A stretch of DNA of 64,000 nucleotides from Anthoceros angustus (GCA_010909165.1 VJWM01000218.1:62001-126000), one strand, 5' to 3'; counted from the stretch's first letter, positions 34,846-46,291 are shown. Program-made: numbers and translations. Notes: generated by a model not told the origin, from the sequence alone.

Positions 34846-37800
34846 GTTCGTTTGGTAAACCCGATGACATGTTAAGGAAGGCCAAGGATTCTTAGAGGGT
34901 GATGTATAATCTATGACAAAATCTATGTAAAAGTAGCATCACAAAATAGACCTCAAAAAGTCAGCAACAAGGGGCATATTTTCTAGAATTTCATACATCA
35001 AAATTTGAGAGAAAAAGGCAAAAAGAGAACTAGAGACTCAATATGAGTGAGCTGGGAATTTGGGGTTAAGGAAAGGGAGAGGTGTCGATGGTTTTGGTGC
35101 GTGTGAAACCTCCTAGTTAGTCTTCTCATTTCTTGTGGTTCCGTTGATAGGGTTTTACTTGTACATTCATAGGCCATGGTTCCTAGTAGGTCCAGTTTGT
35201 ATTGGCGGATTTTGGCTTTGTGGCGGTGTCCTTGTGATGATTTGGAGGTTTTGGTTTTCGATCGCTGGCGATGGGGGCTTTGGCTCCGATTCAATGGCTC
35301 TTCTCGGTTGCTCGTGTTCTTGGTGTTGCGTGCACCGGATGATGGTGAATTGGGGCCCGAGCTGTGAGGTTAATTTGTCTACAAGTTACATTTGGTATGA
35401 GGGGTTTGTTTTGCTCGTCTTCGCTTGGCAAGGGAGGCGCTATTTTGATCTATGGAGGATGAGGTTTTGGCTTCTCTTAGTATCATTTTCGGTCTCAATT
35501 TGCGGTTTCAAAATAAAGCGTGATTTTTCACAAAATAAAACCATGCTCCCAAGCCGCCGATGGATGAGTCCACCCCAATACCTATTAGAACTCACGATGT
35601 CTCATTTGAGGAAGCCAATGTGCCTTTTCCAAGAGGCACTTATGTAGTTATTTGGGTTTCTTCCTTCTAGCGAGTAATTGCAAGATATATATTAATACAT
35701 ATTTATTTATAGATCATTAGGCGTGCAGCCATGAGGCTATGATGCCTCTATTTACATTTTTTTCACCAGCAATGCTTACAGTAGATTTTTCAAATTCCTA
35801 ATTCTAATATTATAATAGCAAAGAGGTTTTGGTCCTATGGAGCTTGTTGTGGTGTATATTAATACATATAGACCACAATAAGTGCATTTAAAACCCTACA
35901 ATTTGGAAAGTCTACATTTTAGATAAGCCTATGGAGGTAGTTCTAGATGGAACATACATCCAAGATAAAGCCAAGTTGAAGAGGCTGGCAAAACATTAAA
36001 ACAAGGTCCTCATTTCAAGACACTATCACCAAGTCATTCAAATACCTTGATGGAGCTAGCCCTAAATGGAACACATACCCAAAGACGAAGGCCCCTTAAC
36101 AATCATCAAGTATTTATGATAACCTTGTGGAGTTTGCTCGAGACGAAACAACGCTCAAGCACGGCTTCCTTGAAGAGAGTAGGTTCCCATTATAACATTG
36201 TACCACCAAGTATGTCAAATCACCTTGTGGAGTGTGACCGAGAGGAACATACGCACAAGTACAAAGTCCCTTGAAGAAACTAGGTCAAATACCTACAATC
36301 AAACTTGGGTAGGTACCCATCCATTATTCTTTGTTGACGTGAAGAGTGGTATCAAATTTGAGGTTGAGCGCTGTTATTATCCTAGCATTATTCTAAAAAT
36401 GTCGTAGATAAGAAAGGTAATTTCAAAGAAAAATAGAAGTGTAGGAGAGGGGGACAATGTGTGTGTGTTGGGAGGGGTAACTAGTGGAGAAAGTGATTGG
36501 GAACGAGAGAGTATGGGGTGCAAGAAGAAAAGAAAAGGAAGGAGGGACAAGATTTATGAGTAAAAAGGAAATATTATAAAAATAGAAATAGATTGAAAAA
36601 AAATAAAACATAAAATATGGAAAAGAGTGAAAAAAGATAGAAGATAAAAAATAAAAAAAGAAAAAAGTGAAGAAGATATCAAACAAAAAATTAAGCTGAA
36701 TACCTAGTTGAAATCTCCTTTTGATATTATGTACTGAAGAAGAATAAAGTCATTGAATTTAGGTAACATGGGATCGATAAGAAAAAGATTGTATATCGAG
36801 ATATAAATGAGTTTGTTCTCTATATATGTACAAGTCCTCTCATCACAATTTCACATATTGATGCACTTGCTATCTCACGTGAGTTATTCTCTTATTAGGT
36901 ACATTTCGTTAGGTTTGATTGTAGTATTGCTCTTAGATTTGCTTAGGTTTGATTGTGATATTGCTCTTAGATTTGCTTAGATGTGATTGTAATTTTGGTC
37001 TTAGACTTGTTGTGCATTGAAATGGGTAGAGTATTGGCGAAGATCTTTTGTATAGAAAATGTAACGATTGCTTGATGTTGCTTGGTTTGTGTAGCTAGAG
37101 AAAATGGCGACATCTATGGGATTTGGACGATCTTTCCTTGCTATTTTCCTTGCTCTTCTACTCATGTTTCCAAGCATATTGCTAGGCGTACTAGGAGTCA
37201 CTTGCCGTCAAGAGGATAGATATTGATGACGACATTGAGGGCTCCACGAAACCGCCTAGTGGTCCTAGCCCGAGAATGAGCCGGATGCCTCCTCTAGATC
37301 CACGAAGGTGATTGTTCGAGGAGACGAAGGCATCTTGAGGGCTCCTAGAAAACCACCTAGTGGTGCTAGCCCTGGTAATGAGCCTGGGATGCCTCCTCTC
37401 GATGTAGAGAAAGTGACTGTTCAAGGAGACACACGCATCTTGAGGGCTCCAGTGAAACCACCTAGCGGTGCTAGCTCTGGCAATGAGCCTGGGATGCCTC
37501 CTCTAGAGGCAAAGAAAGTAATTGTTGGAGGGCACAAAGGCATCTTGAGAGCTCCAAGAAAACCACCTAGTGGTGCTAGCCACGGCAATGAGCACAGGAT
37601 GCCTCCTCTAGATCCATCAAGGTGACTCTTGAGGAGGCAGGCGCATCTTGAGGGCTCCACGAAACCACCTAGCGGTGCTAGCCACGGCAATGAGCCGTGG
37701 ATGCCTCCTCTAGATCCAAGGCATTTTTCAACTTGTATTGAGTGTAGAAGTAATGGCTCATACAAGGCACAAGTGGGAATTATAATATGCATATGTCGTT

Positions 37801-38655
37801 CACCCTTGGACACCCTTTTTGTTGGGAAGGTGTGGTATTGAAACGGGGAGATATTTTCTTGTCGTATATTTATTGAAGAATTTAACTGAACTTATTATGT
37901 TAACAATAAACAATAATTCGGATTTACTAACTATTGATCTTTTTGATGTCAATACGACATTAAAGGGAATGTGTTACCTGACCCCATCATTTCACTCCGG
38001 GAACAAGGATGTGGAAATGCATGTCACACCATTTGGTCTACACCCTGTGGCTTTAGCTGCATCTGATACGAGAAGACGATCCCCCAGACTCATGGGCCCC
38101 ATTGCATATAGCACCAGCCCAAGCCGTTGAGAGGGATGGGAGAAAAGTGATAGCAAGCCTGTCTACACAGCACCAAGCAGCAGGTGGAATTGAAGGACAA
38201 GACTACCGCACCAGTGTGAATACGCAAGTTTACTGAGGAGTGGCAGAAATGGTCATCAGCGTGCAGCAACTCTCAGGCAGCATAATCCCACAACCGAACA
38301 CCCTCAGTCGCAGAGCTGAGGCTTGGCAGGTAGCTGGAAACCAGTGAGCACTGCATCTTGCAGCATGATAGACCCGAGCTCGCGATGGAGAAAGAATTAG
38401 GACACAGGACTTAGAATATCTAGGAGATTGGAGACACAGGGTAGCCGCAAAAACCCCTTAGGTTGAAAGGTCCTCTCATGTTACAGCACATTGGTATGCC
38501 AAAAATGAACCTACCTAGCTCAGCACCGCGAGGACATCTGAAGCCCTCAGGACAACGTATTGGGTCCCATCCTTTCCTTTGAAGTCGTTTCCTGCATACT
38601 TGGAGTACAAAACGCTGTTGCCAGAGGAGATCTGCAACGGCTTCCGCACACCGTC
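34846..38655. repeat. Array module D (~3.8 kb, right end replaced by the CPN20 gene)
   Basis: Matches modules A-C from cgtttggtaaaccc through the secreted-repeat gene to the CPN20 last exon, then diverges near 38655. From there it continues into CPN20 intron 4 instead of the tail seen in A-C. It has the fewest base losses in its right part (38.0-38.5 kb) and the only in-frame version of the CPN20 exon. It is therefore the likely ancestral edge of the array. The 35.0-35.9 kb part is TG-rich and without a recognised gene. Confidence 0.8.
37104..37720 (+). pseudogene. Secreted tandem-repeat peptide precursor, copy in module D
   Basis: Signal peptide from the ATG at 37104, with one base missing after ctagg and a short loss in the linker. 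Repeats 2-4 are the cleanest of the array: from 37308 an open frame of 105 codons covers ILRAPRKPPSGASPGNEPG, LDVEKVTVQGDTR, ILRAPVKPPSGASSGNEPG, LEAKKVIVGGHKG and a fourth repeat. The terminal stop seen in other copies is lost by a small deletion at 37720. Confidence 0.6.
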
Positions 38656-39675
38656 ATCACCGAGAGGTCCAGGCCCAGTCGCTACAACCTGCTCACAATC
38701 GCAAAACAGAAACCAGATAGAATTCAGTTCAGCATCACAATTCCAATACCGGGCAGGTAGCTAGGGTTTTAGCTTACTCACGGTCCCAATGACAGGCTTC
38801 TCCTTGGCACTGTCTGTGAGCAACACCGCCCGCTGTTTTGTCCTCTGCTTCTTGAATCTGACATCCGCAGAGGCGTGAGCGGGCCCCGAGCACAAAGATA
38901 GTGTAAAGAGAAGATTCTGCTGATACATCACCTTAATGAGCACTCTGTCGTTCAGAGGCTGCAAATCCTTGATGTCATCAGTTTGCAGAAGCCCGACAAC
39001 ATCATCTTCCTTCAGCAAGAGGTGGTCTTCGCCGTTGAACTCCACCTCTGTTCCAGCGTACTTCAGTACACAATGGAGTTACCGGTCTGCGCAGATAACG
39101 GATTATTCCCCGGAAGCTACAGCCAACAGGTTTAAGGATATCCAAGCCAGCAGCAGCAGATTGACTGGGGATCCGAGTTCGGTTAGGCTGCACAAGCGAA
39201 TGAATGGAATCCAACCTGAACGCTGAGTGCAACCTTTTGTCGCCGAATGTCTTCCGTCCCCGACGGCAACAACTTCGCCACCTTGAGGCTTGGTCTGAGC
39301 AGTGGTCGGGAGAAGAATTCCGCCGCTTGTCTTCTCCTCAACAGTCTCGATCTTCACCAGAATACGGTCTCCCAGCGGCTTCAAGGTTTTGAACTGATGC
39401 AACAAAACAGATAGTGACAATCCTTCCGACACTGCAAAACACTCGAGATTGCCGCAGCTCGCCAATCAAGCAAAATTAGGTTTCTGTCGCCAAACCTTAG
39501 GCGCCACTGCAGTGGCGGCTCTGACGCACCCGCCGTTGCATCGTCGACGCAATGGAACCAGAGGCAGTTGAATGCGCACAGGTGTGGCCTGTCGCAAGCC
39601 CTCGAACGTGCTAATGCTCCAGGTTGCCGACGCCTGCAGAGGCGAGCGCAGCTGGGAACAGGCAGCCATTGACAT
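38515..39675 (-). CDS. CPN20: 20 kDa chaperonin, chloroplastic (double Cpn10-domain)
   Basis: Co-chaperonin that caps plastid Cpn60 during protein folding; plant Cpn20 carries two fused Cpn10 domains. Five exons, all with phase-0 introns: 39675-39496, 39393-39216, 39086-38932, 38857-38782, 38688-38515. Exon 1 gives a Ser/Arg-rich transit peptide (MSMAACSQL to VAPK). Exon 2 starts domain 1 ([30 protein letters not shown]). Exon 3 ends domain 1 ([20 protein letters not shown]) and starts domain 2 ([11 protein letters not shown]). Exon 4 reads [12 protein letters not shown] and exon 5 [18 protein letters not shown] to ASDVLAVLS. Expected length is about 255 residues, usual for the family. Exons 2, 3 and 4 are each 1-2 bases too short (near 39247, 39065 and 38830), so the frame as written is broken. 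This may be sequence error or a recent pseudogene. RH39 ends only 79 bp upstream. Confidence 0.88.
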
Positions 39676-39754
39676 TGCCGGAAGGATCACGGGCAACGAT
39701 GCGGAGTACTCCCTGAAAAGAAACGGGAAACGAAGTCTGGAGAACTGAATAAAT

Positions 39755-42482
39755 TTAGCGCTTCTTTACAGCAGCAGGCTTTGTGCCCCTACCTGTACTA
39801 AGACCCGGTTTGCTTTTGAAGCTGCCCACAGCCTGCGACGGTCGGGACTTGCTCAGGGGCCTAGATGGTCTCTTCGAGTCAGTGCCGGATCTTTTCGGAT
39901 CCGAACTTCTACTACCTACTTTCCTTTCTACTGATTTTGGTGATGAGCCTCTTGCAACCTTGAGAGCACCAGACGGACTGCGAACCAATCCTACTTTGGT
40001 TCCCCTTCTGGTTCCCGCCTTGTCACCCTTCCGTCCTTCCTTCTCCTTCTTTGTTCGAGCTTCCAGCTTCTTTATCACCTCCAGCTTTTCCCGGCTTCCT
40101 ATAACTCCCTCCAATGACTCCCCTTTGCTCATGGCCAGCTGAATTTGTTCCGCAAGCGTCTGGCTGTGCTTGGTGAATAAACTGGTTACTTTTCCTGGAG
40201 AAAAGGCCACAATATAGATGAGAGGCGGTGAACAATTTAATAAACAAATAACAGTCGGCCTACAAGTTCACGCGGGTCAGCATTACCTTTGGCACCCATC
40301 CGCGCTGTCCTGCCTGTTCGATGAAGGTAGTCAATCTGGGCACAAGAAAAGCCATCAGGAGTCAGAGACTGGCAGGAGAATAAGACGAACCACGATGTAG
40401 GTCAGCAGGGCAATCAACCGATCACGCTGTTTGGAACAATGCACACTCACCGAATTCAAGGGGAAGTCGAACATGATGACTTGGTCCACGACGAGGTCAA
40501 GCCCACGTGCAGCCAGATCGGTGCAAATCAAAGGAGGTACTCGAGTCTGGTTTCCAGCTCGGAATTTATTGAGATTTTCAACCCTGCATGGCACATCGTA
40601 CGGTCGGTTGAGGTTCTGTTGGAAACTTTAGCCAGCGAGAATGCGAGAAGGATTACAAGAAGCAAAAATGTCCCGTTCACGCAAATGTGCATTGAGTAGG
40701 CCACGACCAACCTTTCTTCTGCAGGAACCTCCCCATGATAGTTTACTGTGGTCATACCACTTTCTCGAAGGTGATGGTCCACGGCACGGCATGAAGAGAC
40801 AGTATTGCAGAACACCATCACGCGATTCCCCTTGGAAACACTTGGTTCCAAAACCTGCCACTTGCAAACCAGATCAGGCAAGCTATGAAACTAAGGGGAG
40901 TCCAAGATTTAAGTCCCAGCAAGCTACAGTTACCTGAAGCAAAGAATCGAGCTTGTTCTCCGAGCCTGATATCTTTATGAACTCGTGTCGTGCAGTTGCA
41001 ACCTTCTTATGTAAAGTGGAGGTGTAGAGTCTTTTAATGCCTGGAAATTCCTCATCCAGCAGCTTTTGCACTGCCTGCGAGGATGCATCACAGAATATGA
41101 AGCTTCCTTGCAGATCTGGAAAGCGAAAGCAATGAAGGGAAGCCCACCACTAATCCCTCACCTTGGTGATTGTGGCAGTGACCAAGACAGTTTGGAACCC
41201 TTTGCCCCCAGGCTGGGATGCCCGGTTTCTTAAGGGGCGAAGAAACTTGCGAACTTCAGGGGCAAAACCCTGGTCAAACATTGTGTCTGCCTCGTCCAAA
41301 ATCTGACAGGACCATGAGAAGAATGTAAGCTGGTCACGGCTACCAGAATGGAGAAGTATGGTTATCAGTGAGCAAGTACAACAGTTAGCTAGAGTTCAAA
41401 AGCTCACCACATACTTGATATCACCATAGACCATATTCCCCTCTTCAATATGCATCAGCAACCTCCCTGGTGTCCCGACAACCATGTCCACAGGACTATT
41501 TAACGTATATTCCTGAGGTTTCATTCTTGAGCCACCCCCGATAATGGCTGCACGAAATCGGGCGTGGTGGCATATCGATTTTGCTACTTTATAGACCTGG
41601 CAGATAAAGCACAATCGCAGTCACATTCACGACACTACCAGCCCTGCTCACATTGTATTGATGCAGAGAATAGCGGCCCAAGGGACAAACCTGCTCAGCC
41701 AGCTCCCTAGTGGGACAGAGAACCACTGCTCTTGGTCTTCTTGGCCTAGTTGAAAAGCCGTGGAGAGCTTCCTCCGTTCTCAAGGCCTGCACCATCCCAT
41801 GGAAGAGAACAATGCGTACTTAGTCGCCTGCTGTCACAACATTTTCGAGGAGAAACCCAATTCTGGGCATCAGCAACGCCCTTACATTGCAATAGGATCA
41901 CAGACCGTAATCCAACAACAAACCGCAATAGAATCAAATGAACTACTGCAAAACCAGACATTCAATCTCAGAAAGACGCAAACACACCTGAACAATAGGA
42001 AGCATATAGGCAAGAGTCTTGCCGGATCCAGTATGCGATGCAACAACAACATTCTCTCCTGCTAGCACCGCAGGAATGCCAATGCGCTGCACTTCGGTAG
42101 GCTTCTCTATCTTCAAGTAATCCAGCGCAACCAGAAGCTCGTCAGTCAAGCCAAGTTCTCCGAATGTTTCCGGCAACGGTGCAGGTGGCTCTGCAACCGG
42201 CTTCTCCTTGACCACTGGCATCCTGCCAGCAGCTCGTGCAGCATCTTTGATCTGCCTCGACCTGAACTTCTCGAGCAGCGCAGCCGTGTTCGACACAGAC
42301 CCCGAATTGTCTGTACCTACAGCCACTTCAGCTGGAGCCAGACTCACCGGCCGTGCCAGCGCAACCGCACACCATTTGCGAGCAGGCACTCTGCTGGCTG
42401 GAATGTGAAATGGAGACCGGCAAACAAAGGACAGCACTGTGCGGCGCGACAGCAGAGCCATGTTACGCACTTCCAGCACCAT
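39755..42482 (-). CDS. RH39: DEAD-box RNA helicase, RH39-type (chloroplast)
   Basis: ATP-dependent RNA helicase; the Arabidopsis RH39 protein acts in chloroplast 23S rRNA maturation. Nine exons: 42482-41988, 41786-41691, 41596-41408, 41302-41162, 41074-40934, 40854-40712, 40583-40451, 40335-40287, 40194-39755. They join without a frame break to 608 residues. Motifs in order: Q-motif region ([11 protein letters not shown]), SHTGSGKT (~150), [16 protein letters not shown] (263-266), VTAT in place of the common [28 protein letters not shown] (~451). Segments such as [22 protein letters not shown] and [12 protein letters not shown] are typical of RH39. The N-terminus is Ser/Arg-rich like a transit peptide, and the tail is Lys/Ser/Arg-rich. 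An ATG at 42461 is an alternative start. Divergent from the next gene. Confidence 0.92.
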
Positions 42483-42934
42483 AGTCACAGCGAAGAAGAA
42501 TTGCAAGGGATCCGCTACCGCATTTCTCAATCCTCGTCTCCTTCGAGATTTGCTCCCAGCTCCAATCCTGTCTTGCAATCTACCGGCTCCTCAGCTCGCA
42601 CACACAAATCATCATCATGCATCACTTCCCGTCGCTCGCGGATCAGAGATTCAGATGCGATTTCCACGTCTCACCCAAGCCCTAGGTACAGTCTCAGGGG
42701 GTTTAAGGATTCAAAGATATTTTTTGGCTAACCAGGAAAGGAAACGGAACGGGATCGACAACTGTAACACAGGAACTGGGAGAAGAGTATGTGAATGTGG
42801 AGCCTTTGGAGACAGGATGATTCAAGGGCTCGGAATTGGTGAGGAAGGGCTGGGAATTCGTGTGCTTTTGATGTGATGTGAATTGTGGATGAAGATTGTG
42901 AGGAGGAGGAGGAGGTGCAATCGAGGCTAGGGGA
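42483..42934. promoter_or_regulatory. Shared upstream region of two divergent genes
   Basis: Only 452 bp separate the start codons of RH39 (minus) and the NAD(P)-binding protein gene (plus). Both 5'UTRs and both promoters must lie here or overlap. A gga repeat (gaggaggaggagg) lies 20-30 bases before the plus-strand ATG. No clear TATA box was seen on either strand. Confidence 0.5.
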
Positions 42935-44636
42935 ATGGCTCTGCATTTCTCTCAGCTTTCAATTTCTGAAGGCACGCACACTCTGCTGGGTGGTGCTTTG
43001 CCGACACTTGGTTGCAGTTACTTCTGCCTTAGAGCTCCTCCTCTACAGTGTAGAAGGAAATCAGGCTTCCAGCCAGTTCAGGCAGGAGGCAAGCCGGACT
43101 CGGATGGAAAGCCCTCACCTATATCGTTTGGTGATCGACTGCTGGATTACATTGAAGGTGTCTCTTCTCTCATTTCCTATTTTCAGTGTGCCTGTAGGAC
43201 TGTCTTTGGCGGGACTGACCAGTGTGGCCGTAGGTGGTCCGAAGTTGAGGAAATGGTATGGAGCTCCCGAGCAGCTCCCCAAGGACGGGGGAGCGTCTGA
43301 GCAGGATGCCAGCAATGCTGACAGTAAGGATAGTCGAATGGGTTGTTTGTGATTGGTTCTGCAATTTCGGGATCGCTGAGGAGCAAAGGATGTGTTGCAG
43401 AGCAGGATGAGCTGGAGGTAGAGGGGCAGAGAGACGCGGTGTTGGTTACTGATGCTGACAGCGATACTGGCCAGGTATAGATGGTTGCATCAGAACAATG
43501 GTGAAGCCTGGAGTAGTTGCCTGGAGTGCTTACGTCTGTTCGCTTGTCTGTAAACAGTTAATTGTACTGTCGCTCATACTCAAGCGTGCGCGTGTAAGGG
43601 CTCTTGTAAAAGATGTGCGAGCAGCTACAATTGCTTTTGGCTCCTATGTTGAGGTAGGTACACAAATGCCAATCCTTGTCCAGTGCTTGAGCATGGGATA
43701 GTCTTTCACATGGAGCTGACATCTCTCCATGCAACAGCCCGTGATTGGAGATGTAAACGACAAACTGAGCTTGAAGAATGCTCTGCGAGGAGTTAAAGGC
43801 ATAATCTGTCCGTCAAAGGTGGATAGCTTCCTGTCGTGTGTTGTACCGAAGCAGCAACTTTACATCTTAGGAGTTGCCAAATATCTGATGTGACCATGTT
43901 GAATGTCAGGTCGGTGCCTTGGGAGATCCAGGATTGCTCAAGGGGGTAGAACATATTGTTTATCTTTCCCAGGTATGTTCATGACCTTTTCGTCCCTGCC
44001 ACTGATTCGAACCCACGGCAGTACAAATGACAGAATGATCCATACTGTGCAGCTTTCTGTGTTCAGGGACAATGAAGGTTTTGGATCCTTTTTCACACAA
44101 GGGAGCAGAAATCAAGTCGAGAAAGATGAAGCCACGATCGCCAGATTGGGCATTCCCCATACCATCGTGAGGGCTGGCTCTTTGCGAGATGAACCTGGTG
44201 GCCGGCTAGGTTTCAACGTCGGACAGGTTATCATCGCTCGGTATCTGTTCACACTTACCTGGTACTGAACGACATGCAGGCATCTGAGCAAGGACTTCGT
44301 ATGCTGTTTGGGAACGTGTGCATCTCAGGGTGGTAAAGTCAGTGGCAGCATAAGCAGAGAAGATGCTGCCAATGTCTGCGTCAGAGCTCTCGACGCTCCA
44401 CCACAAGATGGTCTACTGTTTGAGGTAGTGATATGCCACCCAGTGCACACTTTGCAGTCTGAGACAGAACTGCTGCATTCATCTTCAGAAGAAGGGAAGT
44501 TCATGAAGGCAAGCTACATCCTCTGAGGAGGCTCTGTGTCTGTGAACCTTGGCAGGTGGCTAATGGAGAGCAGGAGATCAGTGACTGGCAGGCGTTGTTC
44601 AATTCCCTCACCGAAACTCCAGTTCTGTCTGGATAG
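42935..44636 (+). CDS. NAD(P)-binding Rossmann-fold protein, atypical SDR (probably plastid)
   Basis: Nine exons: 42935-43157, 43234-43323, 43401-43474, 43558-43653, 43738-43818, 43910-43972, 44053-44226, 44329-44424, 44556-44636. They join without a break to 325 residues. The N-terminus is a Ser/Leu/Cys-rich transit-type region. A linker (KLRKWYGAPEQLPKDGG) precedes the Rossmann part: AVLVTDADSDTGQ, RARVRALVKD, a GVKGIICPS stretch, HIVYLSQLSV, TIVRAG, SGSISREDAANVCVRALD and LFEVANG near the end. This layout matches plant NmrA/Tic62/HCF173-like atypical short-chain dehydrogenases. The usual TGATG..G nucleotide loop is replaced by TDADSDTG, and no YxxxK catalytic pair is evident. Binding without classical dehydrogenase activity is therefore likely (inference). 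Confidence 0.82.
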
Positions 44637-45457
44637 CTACTATTCCAGTTCATCGACTCAAAGCATCGTTATCCCCACAAGAAGATCATGTCACATACCT
44701 CGGTTTCTCCGATCAACGTGGATGGTAGCAACACAGAGAGCGTGAGACGTCTTTGTAAAGGGTTGGTGTACAGAACTCCTACCCAAGGAAAGGTCTCGGG
44801 CACCTGGAAACCGACCAGCCCGATGATGGAGATGTTTAAGTGCGTATTATTCTTAGTTTGGGGTGTCAAAGGATTTTAATACTCTAAGACTAATAATAAT
44901 TAATATTTAAGTAATCGTGGCTGTCACTGAAAGCGCGAGGAATCACGGCTTGCCACGCAGAAACAGACGCTCCTTAGGACCACGTCGAGCTCCCTCCATG
45001 CAACACGAGGCCTCCAAGACCTCGCTCCATACAACGGTAGGCCTCCAAGATCTAACGAGTTAGCACACAATATTAGGCCTCCAAGATCTCACTCCATACA
45101 ACACCGCCAGGCTCTCATCCATGCATTAGTGACTATTCATCACAAAAATTCTCTTCCAGACCATTCATCACAAAATTGATCACAAAATTGAACTTGAATT
45201 TGAGATGTGTGCACTGATCCACTTGAGCCGGAACCCGGATGGACATAAAGTAGATTTGGAGCTTAGACATGAACAAGACTTGAGCCGGAACCCGGATGGA
45301 CATAAAGTAGATTTGGAGCTTAGACATGAACAAGACTTGGAGCCTTGAACATGAACAAGACTTGGAGCCTGACCATGAAGAGGAATTGGAGCTGGGACAT
45401 GAAGAGGAATTGGAGTTTATACGTGAAGAATTCGAGCCTGCGCATTAACAGGTTTGT
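44637..45457. other. Intergenic region with short tandem repeats
   Basis: No gene recognised. Around 44990-45110 a ~40-bp motif (ctccatacaac, then aggcctccaagatct) is repeated about three times. A 57-bp unit starting acttgagccggaacccgg occurs at 45221 and 45278. It is followed to ~45440 by degenerate ~27-bp units (gaacaagacttggagcctg, gaagaggaattggag) that could encode acidic HEEELE-type repeats. Confidence 0.6.
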
Positions 45458-46057
45458 AGCCTGAGACTTTTCATAAGGCCTCTATTGAATTCGATGATGC
45501 AGTAGAATTGCCGCTACAATTGTTACATGAAAATATGCATGAATTGCACGCAGAAGGACAATGTGTAGAATTGGAGGTTGATGGTAACCATAGCATTGCA
45601 AATATGGATGAAGATCAAGCACTCCAAGCAGTGATGCCATCGCAGTGGATGGGCGTGTTATACAGTTTTCTATCACAAAGAGATTGAGGGAGGTGGCCAT
45701 GTTGCAGATATCCTGCGCTAGCCTACCATGAGGAAGCTTCTCGCTGCCAAGTCTAAGAAGAAGCAGATTTAGTCCTTTGCACATTTTCAGCTTGTAATAG
45801 CAGATGAGTGGATCACAACAGAGGCAAGGAAGAAGGAGGAAAAGGCTGTTCTATCAGAGGAAAAACAAAAGAGGAAGCAGGCTCATATCTTGGAAAGATT
45901 GAGAAAGGAAGTGGTTGCAGCGGAATGGAGAAACAAAAACCTGTGGCCAATTCCAAGTAAGGCTGAGAAGAAACTAGCTATGGTAAGATGGAAAGTTGAA
46001 GCGAGAAGGAGTCAGATGCTGTTTTGGACGACAAAGCTCCTGCAATCTTGTTGGTGA
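45458..46057 (+). pseudogene. Two coding-like blocks of an unidentified gene or transposon
   Basis: Block 1 (45458-45687) is an open run without ATG: ETFHKASIEFDDAVELPLQL, then HELHAEGQCVELEVDG and MDEDQALQAVMPSQWMG. Block 2 (45789-46057) follows an acceptor-like cattttcag and reads LVIADEWITTEARKKEEKAV, then KQKRKQAHILERLRKEVVAA and EWRNKNLWP. The Lys/Glu-rich helical block resembles tails found in DDE-type transposases, but the catalytic core is not visible. Identity unknown. Confidence 0.35.
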
Positions 46058-46092
46058 ATCTCTTTCCAAGACATGACAATTTAGACCACTCA

Positions 46093-46175
46093 CAAAGTAC
46101 TCACTCATAGTACACAACCATACATGTTTGGTAATCAAAGTACTCACTCATAGTACACAACCGTATTTGGTAATC
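46093..46175. repeat. Two tandem copies of a ~44-bp unit
   Basis: The motif aaagtactcactcatagtac, followed by acaacc and tttggtaatc, occurs twice in a row. The first copy carries a 6-7 base insertion (atacatg). Confidence 0.8.
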
Positions 46176-46291
46176 AACACTCTTTTGGCTGCTGCCCTTG
46201 ACTCCGTATCTCCTCCGAGCTAGCTCTCTAGAAAAGCATGTTTGCGATCCTCTAACCCATTTGATCGGCATGAAGACCCTTTTTATAAGAG

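Noticed and set aside
35135-35647. 170-codon open frame in module D (Trp/Phe/Cys-rich)
   Set aside because: The corresponding parts of modules A, B and C shift frame freely, and the composition follows the TG-rich DNA. No motif or conservation pattern supports a protein.
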